Shown here: in pieces, positions 34,875 to 43,340 of the stretch
How positions within the stretch are numbered: position 1 is the stretch's first letter
Layout of the letters: each line of letters opens with the position of its first letter
Source: Brotaphodocola sp003480315
GTDB lineage: Bacteria > Bacillota > Clostridia > Lachnospirales > Lachnospiraceae
Strand: one strand, 5' to 3'
Assembly: GCF_964246085.1 (NCBI RefSeq)
Contig: NZ_CAXTPD010000009.1
DNA: 64,000 nt
Made by a program: the position numbers and the translations under genes
Notes under the pieces: generated by a model
The model's input: only the letters and a program-made list of their open reading frames with translations
What the model was told of the DNA's origin: nothing
Databases searched by the model: none

Positions 34875-35312
34875 ATGAGCTCCAAAACCAAGATCATTGT
34901 CCTGCGAATGAAAGAGATCATCTACACCGCAATCTTTGTTGGTCTCGGGATCCTTCTGATCCTGCTTTTGCTGGTGATGTTCCGCCCAGGAAAGGAGAGC
35001 ACTCCTGCCTCCGCAAAAGCGCAGTACATACCAGGCATTTATACCTCCTCCATTACTCTTGGTACGCAGGAAATCAATGTGGAGGTATCGGTAGACGCAG
35101 ACCGGATCACCTCCATTACCATGACACCACTCAGTGATGCCGTGGAAACCATGTACCCGCTTATGCAGCCATCCTTAAGCAATCTCACCGATCAGATTTT
35201 AACCGCACAGTCTCTGGAACATCTGACCTATCCGGAAGAAACCCGCTACACATGCCAGGTGCTCTTAACTGCTGTGAAAAAGGCCCTGAAAAAAGCTGCG
35301 CCCACAGTCTGA
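34875..35312 (+). CDS. Membrane-anchored FMN-binding-domain-like protein
   Basis: A 145-residue protein with one N-terminal membrane helix (AIFVGLGILLILLLLVMF at about 20-37) and an extracellular domain. Its YIPGIYTSSITLGTQEINVEVSVD, followed by RITSITM, resembles the start of FMN_bind domains (Y..G.Y......G...I.V.V.V). No complete flavin-attachment SGAT/TTG motif is seen, so flavin binding is uncertain. CCCGGAGG precedes the start. The last codons and the stop form the left arm of a 23-bp terminator stem shared with ftsH. Confidence 0.6.
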   Translation: MSSKTKIIVLRMKEIIYTAIFVGLGILLILLLLVMFRPGKESTPASAKAQYIPGIYTSSITLGTQEINVEVSVDADRITSITMTPLSDAVETMYPLMQPSLSNLTDQILTAQSLEHLTYPEETRYTCQVLLTAVKKALKKAAPTV

Positions 35313-35343
35313 CCGTTTCCGGTCAGACTGTGGGCGCAGCTTT
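35289..35343. terminator. 23-bp perfect hairpin between convergent genes
   Basis: The left arm 35292-35314 and right arm 35321-35343 are perfectly complementary with a 6-base loop. On the minus strand it is followed by six T (35289-35294), so it ends ftsH. The left arm encodes the last residues and stop of the rightward gene. Confidence 0.9.
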
Positions 35344-35359
35344 CTGTTATGGCAAAGCC

Positions 35360-37264
35360 TTATGCTTCAGCCTGGTCCTGTTTCGTTTCTGTATCGGTTT
35401 CTTCTTCCGGATCCGCAATTCCCTTACAGCGGCGGAAGATCTGCATGAATTCTTTTCCGGTGATGGTCTCCTTTTCAATCAGAAAAGCAGCGATCTGATC
35501 CAGCACATCCCGGTTCTCCGCAAGCAGGCGCTTTGCCTCCTCATAAGAATCTTTCAAGATCCGCATGACCTCATCATCTACCGCCGCAGCGGTTGCCTCT
35601 CCACAGTCCATCACGGTGCGTCCGGAAAGATACTGATCCTGACGTGCAGCCAGCCCCATCAGCCCGAACTTATCAGACATACCATACTGGGTTACCATGG
35701 CGCGGGCAATACCGGTGGCCTTCTCGATATCGTTTGCGGCGCCGGTCGTCACGGAATGGAACACAAGCTCCTCTGCCGCCCGTCCCGCCAGAAATACAAT
35801 GATCCGAGCTTCCAGCTCCTTCTTGCTGTTTAAGTATTTCTCCTCCTCCGGCACGTTCAGAACATAGCCAAGCGCCCCCATCGTCCTCGGTACAATGGTG
35901 ATCTTCTGCACCGGTTCCGCATCCTTCTGCAGGGCACTTACCAGAGCATGCCCCACCTCATGATAGGAAACAATGCTGCGCTCTTCTTGGCTGAGAACAC
36001 GGTCTTTCTTTTCCTTACCCACAAGAACAACTTCCACGGCCTCAAACAAATCCTTCTGGCTCACGGCATTTCTCCCATTCTTGACTGCCAGGATAGCTGC
36101 CTCATTGATCATGTTTGCAAGGTCCGAACCAACCGCACCTGCGGTTGCCAGCGCAATCGCCTGTAAATCTACCGTTTCATCCAGGGAAACATTCTTGGCA
36201 TGTACCTTTAAAATATCGACCCGGCCCTTCAGATCCGGTCGGTCTACAATGACGCGGCGGTCGAAACGGCCCGGACGCAGGAGGGCCGGATCCAGCACCT
36301 CTGGACGGTTGGTGGCTGCCAGGATCAAAAGACCCTTGGAAGTATCCATTCCATCCATCTCAGAAAGCAGCTGGTTTAACGTCTGCTGCTGTTCCGATTC
36401 TCCTCCACCAGTTCCCCCGCTTCTGCTGCGGCCGATGGAATCGATCTCATCAATGAAAATGATGCAGGGGGAATTCTGTTGCGCCTGCTTAAAGAGGCTG
36501 CGGACACGGGAGGCACCCACGCCCACATACATCTCCATGAAATCCGAACCGGACAGAAAGAAAAACGGAACCTTTGCTTCTCCTGCCACAGCCTTGGCAA
36601 GCAGTGTCTTACCAGTTCCCGGCGGGCCCACAAGCAGGGCACCCTTCGGAAGCTTTGCACCGATATGGGTATATTTCCCCGGATTATGCAGGAAATCCAC
36701 CAGCTCGACCAGGGATTCCTTTGCCTCGTCCTCACCGGCCACATCTGCGAATGTGACGCCGGTCTCCTTCTGCATGTACATCTTGGCAGTGCTTTTTCCC
36801 ACACCACCCATGCGCTTCATCATGAAATTCATCATGACAACAATCAGTACAAACGGAAGGATAAAGCTGAGCAGAGACTCGATCATGGCCATGCTGTCCT
36901 GGCGCTCCCTGCGGATCTCAACACCGCCCGCCAGCAGCCGGTCTGTCAGTTTATAGTCCCGCTCCACCGGAACCGTATAGGTTTTTAAGATTGGGTTATA
37001 CTCCCCGGAGTCTTCCTTATACTGAATATCAATCTGGGTGTTGCGGATGGTGACTGCCTCAATGTCTCCGTTTTCCAGCTGGGAAACGAACTCGTCGTAA
37101 GTAATCTCCTTCTGACTTTTGTCAATCATGTAACTTCTCATAAAAGCCGCGATCGCAAAGGTGATAAATACCGCGATCAGGACGATATAAAACTGGTTTT
37201 TTGGAAATTTTCCGTTACTTCCGTTTTCACCATCCTGCGGCTGATTGTTCTGCTGTTTATCCAT
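35360..37264 (-). CDS. ftsH: ATP-dependent zinc metalloprotease FtsH
   Basis: A 634-residue membrane-anchored AAA+ protease for quality control of membrane and regulatory proteins. There are two membrane segments (about 18-38 and 115-137), Walker A VGPPGTGKTLLAKA near 205, Walker B CIIFIDEIDSIGRS near 262, an SRH region PALLRPGRFDRRVIVDRPD near 325, and the zinc motif HEVGH near 425 with valine where most FtsH have alanine. The start at 37264 follows AGGAG; the ATG at 37291 would fall at the transcription start and is rejected. A strong promoter lies at 37301-37329. Confidence 0.95.
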   Translation of the reverse strand: MDKQQNNQPQDGENGSNGKFPKNQFYIVLIAVFITFAIAAFMRSYMIDKSQKEITYDEFVSQLENGDIEAVTIRNTQIDIQYKEDSGEYNPILKTYTVPVERDYKLTDRLLAGGVEIRRERQDSMAMIESLLSFILPFVLIVVMMNFMMKRMGGVGKSTAKMYMQKETGVTFADVAGEDEAKESLVELVDFLHNPGKYTHIGAKLPKGALLVGPPGTGKTLLAKAVAGEAKVPFFFLSGSDFMEMYVGVGASRVRSLFKQAQQNSPCIIFIDEIDSIGRSRSGGTGGGESEQQQTLNQLLSEMDGMDTSKGLLILAATNRPEVLDPALLRPGRFDRRVIVDRPDLKGRVDILKVHAKNVSLDETVDLQAIALATAGAVGSDLANMINEAAILAVKNGRNAVSQKDLFEAVEVVLVGKEKKDRVLSQEERSIVSYHEVGHALVSALQKDAEPVQKITIVPRTMGALGYVLNVPEEEKYLNSKKELEARIIVFLAGRAAEELVFHSVTTGAANDIEKATGIARAMVTQYGMSDKFGLMGLAARQDQYLSGRTVMDCGEATAAAVDDEVMRILKDSYEEAKRLLAENRDVLDQIAAFLIEKETITGKEFMQIFRRCKGIADPEEETDTETKQDQAEA

Positions 37265-37300
37265 AAAAGAACTTTTCTCCTGTTTTTGCATTTATGAACC

Positions 37301-37329
37301 ATTATAAAGGCAGTCTTTCCATAAATCAA
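37301..37329 (-). promoter_or_regulatory. Promoter of ftsH
   Basis: Minus strand: TTGATT (37324-37329), a 17-base spacer and a perfect TATAAT (37301-37306). The predicted start of transcription near 37294 supports translation from 37264. Confidence 0.75.
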
Positions 37330-37473
37330 GGACAGGTCACTTAAAAAAATAAAGTTTTAAAAAAACATCTGGATTTTGGAATAACAGCGCTGTATAATAG
37401 TTCCGTTATTTTTTCGACAGTTCTTTTGTTACACACCCCACATAATACAATTATCATAAAAGGAGGTTTTTCC

Positions 37474-39087
37474 ATGCCTGTAAAGTATGTTTTCGTTACC
37501 GGCGGCGTTGTTTCCGGCCTCGGTAAAGGTATCACAGCTGCATCCCTTGGACGTCTGCTGAAAGCGCGCGGCTACAAAGTAACCATGCAGAAATTCGACC
37601 CGTACATCAATATTGATCCGGGTACCATGAACCCGGTCCAGCATGGTGAGGTTTTTGTTACCGACGATGGCGCCGAGACCGATCTGGACCTTGGCCACTA
37701 CGAGCGCTTCATCGATGAGAGCCTGACCAAAAACTCCAATGTCACCACCGGTAAGGTATACTGGAGCGTACTCCAGAAAGAACGCCGCGGTGATTTTGGC
37801 GGAGGTACCGTTCAGGTCATCCCGCATATCACCAATGAGATCAAGAGCCGCTTCCACCGCAACTATTCCACCACCGATACTGAGATTGCTATTATTGAGG
37901 TGGGCGGAACCGTCGGTGATATCGAAAGCCAGCCGTTTTTGGAGGCTATCCGTCAGTTCCAGCATGAGGTCGGTCATGAAAATGCCATTCTCATCCATGT
38001 CACCCTGATTCCATATTTAAAGGCATCCGGTGAGCTTAAGACCAAGCCGACCCAGGCCAGTGTAAAAGACCTGCAGGCTATGGGCATCTGGCCGGACATT
38101 CTGGTATGCCGCAGTGAACATCCGTTAGATGATGGCCTGCGCGGCAAGATTGCTCTCTTCTGTAACGTTCCAAAAACTCATGTACTCCAGAACCTGGATG
38201 TAGAGGTCCTGTACGAAGCACCGCTTGCCATGGAGGAGGAGCATCTGGCTGAGGTTGCCTGCCAGTGCCTGAACCTTCCGTGCCCGGAGCCGGATCTGGC
38301 TGAATGGCGTGCCATGATCGACGCATGGAAGCACCCGGAGAAAGAGGTAACGGTTGCCCTGGTCGGCAAATACATCCAGCTGCACGATGCTTACATTTCC
38401 GTAGTTGAGTCCTTAAAGCATGGCGGTGTTGCAAATCGTGCCAGCGTCAACATCAAATGGATCGACTCTGAAACTGTAACACCGGAGAATATCGGTGAGC
38501 TTCTCGCTGATGTCAGTGGCGTTCTGGTTCCAGGCGGCTTCGGCTCCCGCGGTATCGAGGGCAAGATTCAGGCTATCAGATATGCACGCGAACACCAGAT
38601 CCCGTTCCTGGGTCTGTGTCTTGGCATGCAGCTCTCCATCGTGGAATTTGCGCGCGATGTCGTTGGCTACTCTGACGCACACAGCGCCGAACTGGATCCT
38701 TCCACCGCGCATCCGGTGATCCATCTGATGCCAGATCAGGACGGTATCGAGGACATTGGCGGCACCTTACGTCTTGGCTCCTATCCATGCGTCCTGAACA
38801 AGGATTCCAAAGCTTATGCACTCTACGGTACCGAAACCATCCATGAGCGTCATCGTCACCGCTATGAGGTCAACAATGACTACCGTACCGTACTGCAGGA
38901 GCACGGCATGATGCTCTCCGGCATCTCACCGGATGGCCGCATCGTCGAGATGATCGAGCTGCCGGATCACCCATGGTTTGTGGCTACACAGGCACACCCG
39001 GAGTTAAAATCCAGACCGAACCGTCCACATCCTCTGTTCAAGGGCTTCATTGAGGCATCTCTGGATTATCAGGAAAAGCATAAATAA
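37474..39087 (+). CDS. pyrG: CTP synthase
   Basis: A 537-residue enzyme making CTP from UTP, ATP and glutamine. The N-terminal synthase domain has FVTGGVVSGLGKGITAASLG (about 6-25), DPYINIDPGTMNP near 47 and EVGGTVGDIES near 144. The C-terminal class I glutaminase domain has PGGFGSRGIEGK, the nucleophile Cys in FLGLCLGMQL near 383, and the later His-Pro-Glu in QAHPELKS near 516. AAAAGGAGG precedes the ATG at 37474. A TATAAT at 37393-37398 is the probable -10 box. No reiterative-transcription (GGGC) start or attenuator typical of Bacillus pyrG was seen. Confidence 0.97.
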   Translation: MPVKYVFVTGGVVSGLGKGITAASLGRLLKARGYKVTMQKFDPYINIDPGTMNPVQHGEVFVTDDGAETDLDLGHYERFIDESLTKNSNVTTGKVYWSVLQKERRGDFGGGTVQVIPHITNEIKSRFHRNYSTTDTEIAIIEVGGTVGDIESQPFLEAIRQFQHEVGHENAILIHVTLIPYLKASGELKTKPTQASVKDLQAMGIWPDILVCRSEHPLDDGLRGKIALFCNVPKTHVLQNLDVEVLYEAPLAMEEEHLAEVACQCLNLPCPEPDLAEWRAMIDAWKHPEKEVTVALVGKYIQLHDAYISVVESLKHGGVANRASVNIKWIDSETVTPENIGELLADVSGVLVPGGFGSRGIEGKIQAIRYAREHQIPFLGLCLGMQLSIVEFARDVVGYSDAHSAELDPSTAHPVIHLMPDQDGIEDIGGTLRLGSYPCVLNKDSKAYALYGTETIHERHRHRYEVNNDYRTVLQEHGMMLSGISPDGRIVEMIELPDHPWFVATQAHPELKSRPNRPHPLFKGFIEASLDYQEKHK

Positions 39088-39124
39088 AACACCTTACATT
39101 TTTCTGAATAATCGTGAAAACCTC

Positions 39125-39153
39125 TTGAATCCACGTTTTCGCAAGGTTATACT
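39125..39153 (+). promoter_or_regulatory. Promoter of the cell-wall-binding repeat protein
   Basis: TTGAAT (39125-39130), a 17-base spacer and TATACT (39148-39153), about 50 bases before the ATG. Confidence 0.65.
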
Positions 39154-39202
39154 GAATTATGAAAAAAACGATTACCGCTGACAAAAGAAAGGATGTTTTA
39201 TT

Positions 39203-39994
39203 ATGAAAATAAAGCGTTACGTTGCTGCAGCTGTCACTGCAGGTGTATTAGGAACCGTTACCCTTGCTACCGGCATCACTGCTCTGGCAGCCACCGGCTG
39301 GGTACAGAATGGAAGCTCCTATGTATACTATGATACCGACGGCACCTTACATAAGGGCTGGGTACAGACTGGTGACGGTTACTACTATATGGATCTTTCC
39401 ACCGGCGTAATGTCCACCGGCATTAAGAAGATCAATGACAAATTATACTACTTCGGTTCCAACGGGATCATGCAGACCGGCCTGATCCACGATGCCGCAA
39501 CTGACAAATATTACTACGGACAGTCCGACGGCACTCTGGTCATCGGCTGGCTGAATCTGGATGGAAGCTACTATCACATGGACAACGATGGTTCCCTTGG
39601 AACCGGCTGGAAGACGATTGACGGTTCCAAATACTACTTTGATCCGGCTTCCGGAAAATGCATGCTGAACGTGGCTATGCCGGTTGACGGCAACTGGTAC
39701 CTTTTCGGTGAGGACGGCAAGATGCAGACCGGTTTCCACAACGTCAACGGCGCAACCTACTACTTCGATCCGTCAAACGGCGTCATGGTAGCAGGCACCA
39801 CAAAAACCATCAGCGGCGTAAGCTATACCTTCAATGCAGACGGTACCTGCACCACCACCCTTTCCGGTATTCCGTCCCACACTACCGGTTCTGAGAGCAG
39901 CAGCCAGCAGAATCAGCAGTCTTCCCAGGCAAGCGCTGCAGATGATGAAAACGGCAGACAGAATGTCGTTGTAGCTGGTTCTTCCAGAAGCTGA
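39203..39994 (+). CDS. Secreted cell-wall-binding repeat protein
   Basis: A 263-residue exported protein with a signal peptide (about 1-30, ending TALAA) followed by about eight tandem repeats of roughly 20 residues. Examples are GWVQTGDGYYYMDLSTGVM, GWKTIDGSKYYFDPASGK and GFHNVNGATYYFDPSNGVM. This is the CW_binding_1/choline-binding-like pattern that attaches proteins to the cell surface. The C-terminus (about 215-263) is a disordered Ser/Gln-rich tail. No catalytic domain is present, so it may be a surface ligand-binding protein or part of a larger assembly. AAAGAAAGG precedes the start; a strong terminator follows. Confidence 0.88.
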   Translation: MKIKRYVAAAVTAGVLGTVTLATGITALAATGWVQNGSSYVYYDTDGTLHKGWVQTGDGYYYMDLSTGVMSTGIKKINDKLYYFGSNGIMQTGLIHDAATDKYYYGQSDGTLVIGWLNLDGSYYHMDNDGSLGTGWKTIDGSKYYFDPASGKCMLNVAMPVDGNWYLFGEDGKMQTGFHNVNGATYYFDPSNGVMVAGTTKTISGVSYTFNADGTCTTTLSGIPSHTTGSESSSQQNQQSSQASAADDENGRQNVVVAGSSRS

Positions 39995-40017
39995 CATTTA
40001 TACTAACCCACATGCAT

Positions 40018-40060
40018 AAAAATACCAGATCCCGAGTTTTTTCCGGAATCTGGTATTTTT
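40018..40060 (+). terminator. Intrinsic terminator
   Basis: AAAAATACCAGAT (40018-40030) and ATCTGGTATTTTT (40048-40060) form a perfect 13-bp stem with a T-tract, following the cell-wall-binding gene. Confidence 0.85.
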
Positions 40061-40135
40061 GTTTTCTGTTTCCTTGTCAGTCACTGTATGAATCCACCGT
40101 TCCTGCGCATACTGCTGACAAAGGAGATGAATTTC

Positions 40136-40390
40136 ATGAAAAACAACATGCTGCAAAATCTTGAAACCGTCCGAAAAAAGGAGCTGCCTCCGGTCAGACC
40201 GGCAGACAGCCCCGTAAAAATTCCTGTACATGACCCGTATGGAACCGATGATTCAGATACGCTGAATGTCCGGGCCGCATCCGTTACCGACTGTACGGGC
40301 CTGATTCCCTCCGGCACCGATTCTGACGAAGTTCTGGAATCTTATGCTGAGATTTATCATTATCCTGCAGATATCTTTCACGGATCATGA
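40136..40390 (+). CDS. Small hypothetical protein
   Basis: An 84-residue soluble, acidic protein. I recognise no domain. It has a basic N-terminal helix (NMLQNLETVRKKELPP), a proline-rich middle and a tyrosine-rich end (ESYAEIYHYPADIFHGS). The start at 40136 is chosen because AAAGGAGATG lies at the right distance; earlier in-frame ATGs at 40088 and 40127 have no suitable site. It converges on the DUF5662 gene with a 13-base gap and no clear terminator. Confidence 0.6.
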   Translation: MKNNMLQNLETVRKKELPPVRPADSPVKIPVHDPYGTDDSDTLNVRAASVTDCTGLIPSGTDSDEVLESYAEIYHYPADIFHGS

Positions 40391-40403
40391 TAAACCATAC
40401 GGA

Positions 40404-40949
40404 CTAATAATTTCCTTTTTTCAAAAGTTTCCGCAAATAAGAAAACGTTGTCTTTTCTCCGCGCTGCTTCAACATGATGAGGATCTTTTCCAGCTCTGCC
40501 TTTGTCTCAGTATGCATGGCACTGTTCAGATAAGGGCGTTCGCGCTGATAATACTCCCACGCTGACGCATCAGTGTAATCTTTTCCCCGATACACCTTAC
40601 AGGCCGCAATGCGGTCCATAACCATCTCCACCAGGTAATTGACCGGCATCTTTGCTCCGGCAATGCCCTGACTGGTTCTGGAAAAATCAATCCAGTATTC
40701 GAAATGATGCTTGTTCCGGCCCTTGTGGTGGAGCCATGCGGAAGAATATCCTTTTTCTTCCCGCTCTGCCGCATTTGGGCTGCGGTCCCCCTGATAATAA
40801 TGGACTCCTGTCAGAAATTCTGCCGGACTGTACTTGGAAAGATCATGCAGCAGTCCCTGTTTAAACAGCCCTACTCTGAAACAATTCTGCATAACCAGAA
40901 GCTTATGCTGTGTAATCGTAAGAAAATGGTGCCATGCCTTATGCTCCAT
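40404..40949 (-). CDS. DUF5662 family protein
   Basis: A 181-residue soluble protein. The histidine- and aspartate-rich N-terminal half (HHFLTITQHKLLV, GLLHDLSKYSPAEF, WLHHKGRNKHHFEYW) fits DUF5662, a family resembling HD-type metal-binding proteins and common in Firmicutes. LLHDLSKY looks like the HD doublet. The C-terminal half is helical. Likely a single-gene unit upstream of nothing on its strand; function is not established. Confidence 0.82.
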   Translation of the reverse strand: MEHKAWHHFLTITQHKLLVMQNCFRVGLFKQGLLHDLSKYSPAEFLTGVHYYQGDRSPNAAEREEKGYSSAWLHHKGRNKHHFEYWIDFSRTSQGIAGAKMPVNYLVEMVMDRIAACKVYRGKDYTDASAWEYYQRERPYLNSAMHTETKAELEKILIMLKQRGEKTTFSYLRKLLKKGNY

Positions 40950-40991
40950 CCTTCCAAACCTCCTGATATCTCGTATAAACGTTTCCTCTGT

Positions 40992-41873
40992 CTATCGTAC
41001 CGCTTTCTCCAGCAGCCCCTTCAGTTCTTCTACCGTTACCGGATAGTGCTTATTGCAGAAATGGCAGTTCATCTCGATGGTCTTACCCTCATCGATCATC
41101 TCCTGCAGTTCCTTCTTTCCGATGCTGATCAGAGCCTTCTCGATGCGCTCTCTGGAGCAGTTGCAGGCGAACTGAGTCGGGATCTTATCAAGAATTTCCA
41201 GACCGAAATCACCCAGAATGTGCTCTAAGATCATCTCCGGAGTATTACCTGCGTCCAGAAGGGAAGTGATGGATGTAATCTCCTTTAAACGGTTTTCCAG
41301 GGTGGAGATCACTTCCTCCGACGCGCCCGGAAGAAGCTGCAGAATAAATCCGCCTGCCTGGCGCACGGTATTGTCCTTATTCATCAGCACGCCCAGGGCC
41401 ACGCTGGAAGGAGTCTGCTCAGAGGTTGCAAAATAGTAGGTTAAATCCTCCGCGATCTCACTGGTCACGAGAATCGTCTGGCCTACATACGGCTCCTTTA
41501 AACCAATATCCTTGATGACACTTAACACACCAATACCAAGGGCACCACCGACATCCAGCTTTCCTTTCTCATTCGGAGGAAGCATAACCTCTGGATTGTA
41601 GGCATAGCCCTTGACATCACCTTTAGAATCAGCGGTTACGGTTAAACCTCCGATCGGGCCGTCACCTTCGATCTTGATGGTGAGGATGTCATCTGCGCCC
41701 TTCATCATGACGCCCATCATGGTGCCTGCCGTCAGAAGACGTCCCAGGGCTGCCGTTGCCACCGGGCTGGTATTGTGGGCCTGGCGCGCAAACTCAGTCA
41801 ATTCTCTTGTCGTAGCGGCAAAGGCGCGAATCTGGCCCTCTGCCGCAGTTGCTCGGATAATATAATCAGACAT
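40992..41873 (-). CDS. hslO: Hsp33 redox-regulated chaperone
   Basis: A 293-residue cytosolic chaperone activated by oxidation. The N-terminal domain carries SPVATAALGRLLTAGTMMG near 35 and GYAYNPEV near 89. The C-terminal zinc centre has CNC near 235 and CHFC near 268, the four cysteines that form disulfides under oxidative stress. Length is normal. It is followed by the DUF5662 gene 42 bases away and preceded by a methyltransferase gene 27 bases upstream on the same strand. Confidence 0.95.
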   Translation of the reverse strand: MSDYIIRATAAEGQIRAFAATTRELTEFARQAHNTSPVATAALGRLLTAGTMMGVMMKGADDILTIKIEGDGPIGGLTVTADSKGDVKGYAYNPEVMLPPNEKGKLDVGGALGIGVLSVIKDIGLKEPYVGQTILVTSEIAEDLTYYFATSEQTPSSVALGVLMNKDNTVRQAGGFILQLLPGASEEVISTLENRLKEITSITSLLDAGNTPEMILEHILGDFGLEILDKIPTQFACNCSRERIEKALISIGKKELQEMIDEGKTIEMNCHFCNKHYPVTVEELKGLLEKAVR

Positions 41874-41900
41874 ACTGTCGTTCCTCCTTTTGTTGTGAGC

Positions 41901-42653
41901 TTACTTTCCGCACTCCCGCACAACAAAGTAAACCCGGTCGCTGGTTTCCTTCACCGGCTCTCTGGTAAAGGCATCGTATACAGCTACCAGCTCCATGCCG
42001 GCCTCCTTCACAGCCTTAAGCACCTCACTGATCTCAAAGGCCTTCTGGTAATGAGTTTCTTCGTATTTGGAATAACGGCCATCCTCGTCCCGGATAAACA
42101 GAGTCAGGTCATATTCATTGACCATCTCGCCTTCGTCAAAATAATTTTCCCAGATAAAGCTGCTCTCTTCCCGGTTTTCCGCAATGGTCTGTTCACCCAG
42201 CTGTTCCCGGTATTTGTACACGGTATTCATGTCAAAGATGAAAATCCCCTTCGGATCCAGATAATTGTTTGCCAGCCTTAAAACCTGTACCAGATCTTCA
42301 TAATCTTCCAGATAGTTCATGGAATCGCAGATACTGACAATGGCACGAACGGTGCCGTACAGTTCAAACTCCCGCATATCCTGTTGAAGGTACAGAATCT
42401 GCTTCGGGTCTTCCATCTCATGCTCCAGCGCGATCTCCAGCATTTCCTCGGAAAGATCTACACCGATCATGTCGTAGCCCTCCGCAGCCAGCAGCCGTGT
42501 AAGCTTTCCGGTCCCGCAGCCAAGATCCAGGAGCAGGCCGTCTGATATGCCATGTTCTTTTAAAAGACCGGTCACATAAGCGCACCAGTCCTTATAGGGA
42601 ATATTGTCCATGAACAGATCGTACACGGACGCAAAACCTGTATATGCCTCCAC
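41901..42653 (-). CDS. Class I SAM-dependent methyltransferase
   Basis: A 250-residue cytosolic methyltransferase. Motif I is LLLDLGCGTGKLTRLLAAEG near 40, with MIGVDLSEEMLEIA near 62 and the acidic motif after it, then AIVSICDSMNYLEDY near 106. It begins AYTGFASVYDLFMDNIPYKDW, as do many Firmicutes proteins of this group. Substrate unknown. It sits between the SEC-C gene, separated by a terminator at 42682-42712, and hslO. Confidence 0.88.
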   Translation of the reverse strand: MEAYTGFASVYDLFMDNIPYKDWCAYVTGLLKEHGISDGLLLDLGCGTGKLTRLLAAEGYDMIGVDLSEEMLEIALEHEMEDPKQILYLQQDMREFELYGTVRAIVSICDSMNYLEDYEDLVQVLRLANNYLDPKGIFIFDMNTVYKYREQLGEQTIAENREESSFIWENYFDEGEMVNEYDLTLFIRDEDGRYSKYEETHYQKAFEISEVLKAVKEAGMELVAVYDAFTREPVKETSDRVYFVVRECGK

Positions 42654-42681
42654 GTTTGAAACCTCCTTCTATCGGAAAGAA

Positions 42682-42712
42682 AAGCAGGAATGTTTTTCGA
42701 ACACTCCTGCTT
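42682..42712 (-). terminator. Terminator after the SEC-C protein gene
   Basis: On the minus strand AAGCAGGAGTGT and ACATTCCTGCTT (plus 42701-42712 and 42682-42693) form a near-perfect stem followed by TTCTTT. Confidence 0.75.
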
Positions 42713-42725
42713 ACCGTTCATTTCC

Positions 42726-43238
42726 TTATGCGTTCTTGCCACAGCACTTTTTGTACTTCTTGCCGCTTCCGCACGGACACGGATCGTTCGGGAAAACTTT
42801 CTTTGCCTTGCGAACGGTTCCGGAAGCCTTCTGCTGCTTGTACAGCTCTTTTCTCTTCTCCTCGCTTAAGATGGAATCCCACTGCGGAAGAGTATACAGC
42901 CACTCAGCCTTTGCCTCTACCATGTTGTAGTACAGCTTCTCCGGGTCGATCTCAATCTTAACCTGGGTGTTTTCATCCATGGTCTCGATCGGGTTCTCGT
43001 AACCCTTTAAGCTCTCGTTGATGCCATCCAGGAAACCGGTCATGATCAGGACCTCGGTCTGGTATTTGTCAGCCAGCTCTTTTACTGTGCCGCTTACAGC
43101 CTCTGCAGGGTTGCTTAAGATCTGCTCGTAGATGCCCTTCTCAATGGTAAAATAACCAGTCCAAAGCTGCTCTCTCTGTTTATCATCCAGACCGTTGCCA
43201 TAGGCAAGGTTTCTCCAGTTTTCTAATAAGGTTGCCAT
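42726..43238 (-). CDS. SEC-C metal-binding domain protein
   Basis: A 170-residue protein ending in a SEC-C zinc-binding motif, DPCPCGSGKKYKKCCGKNA, as found at the end of SecA. The first 130 residues are helical and contain no other domain I recognise. The SEC-C motif usually mediates binding to zinc and to ribosome or SecB-like partners; the role here is unknown. Single-gene unit with a terminator right after it. Confidence 0.85.
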   Translation of the reverse strand: MATLLENWRNLAYGNGLDDKQREQLWTGYFTIEKGIYEQILSNPAEAVSGTVKELADKYQTEVLIMTGFLDGINESLKGYENPIETMDENTQVKIEIDPEKLYYNMVEAKAEWLYTLPQWDSILSEEKRKELYKQQKASGTVRKAKKVFPNDPCPCGSGKKYKKCCGKNA

Positions 43239-43340
43239 ATTGTGTATCCTTCCTTCTTCTATAATCCTGTGCGCATGTTAAGTTCTTCACGTGCATATTC
43301 CCGATAAGTATATAACATTTCTCCGTATTTTGCAAATCTT

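Noticed and set aside
35973..36956. A 327-codon plus-strand ORF
   Set aside because: Antisense shadow of ftsH; the composition mirrors the AAA+ domain in the wrong strand.
37381..37473. CTP-sensitive attenuation before pyrG
   Set aside because: No GGGC-type transcription start or terminator hairpin typical of Bacillus pyrG control is present; only a TATAAT and a Shine-Dalgarno were seen.
39203..39994. The tandem repeats as a CRISPR or DNA repeat array
   Set aside because: The repeats are protein-level cell-wall-binding motifs with diverged DNA, not regularly spaced identical repeats. No CRISPR array was found anywhere in the window.
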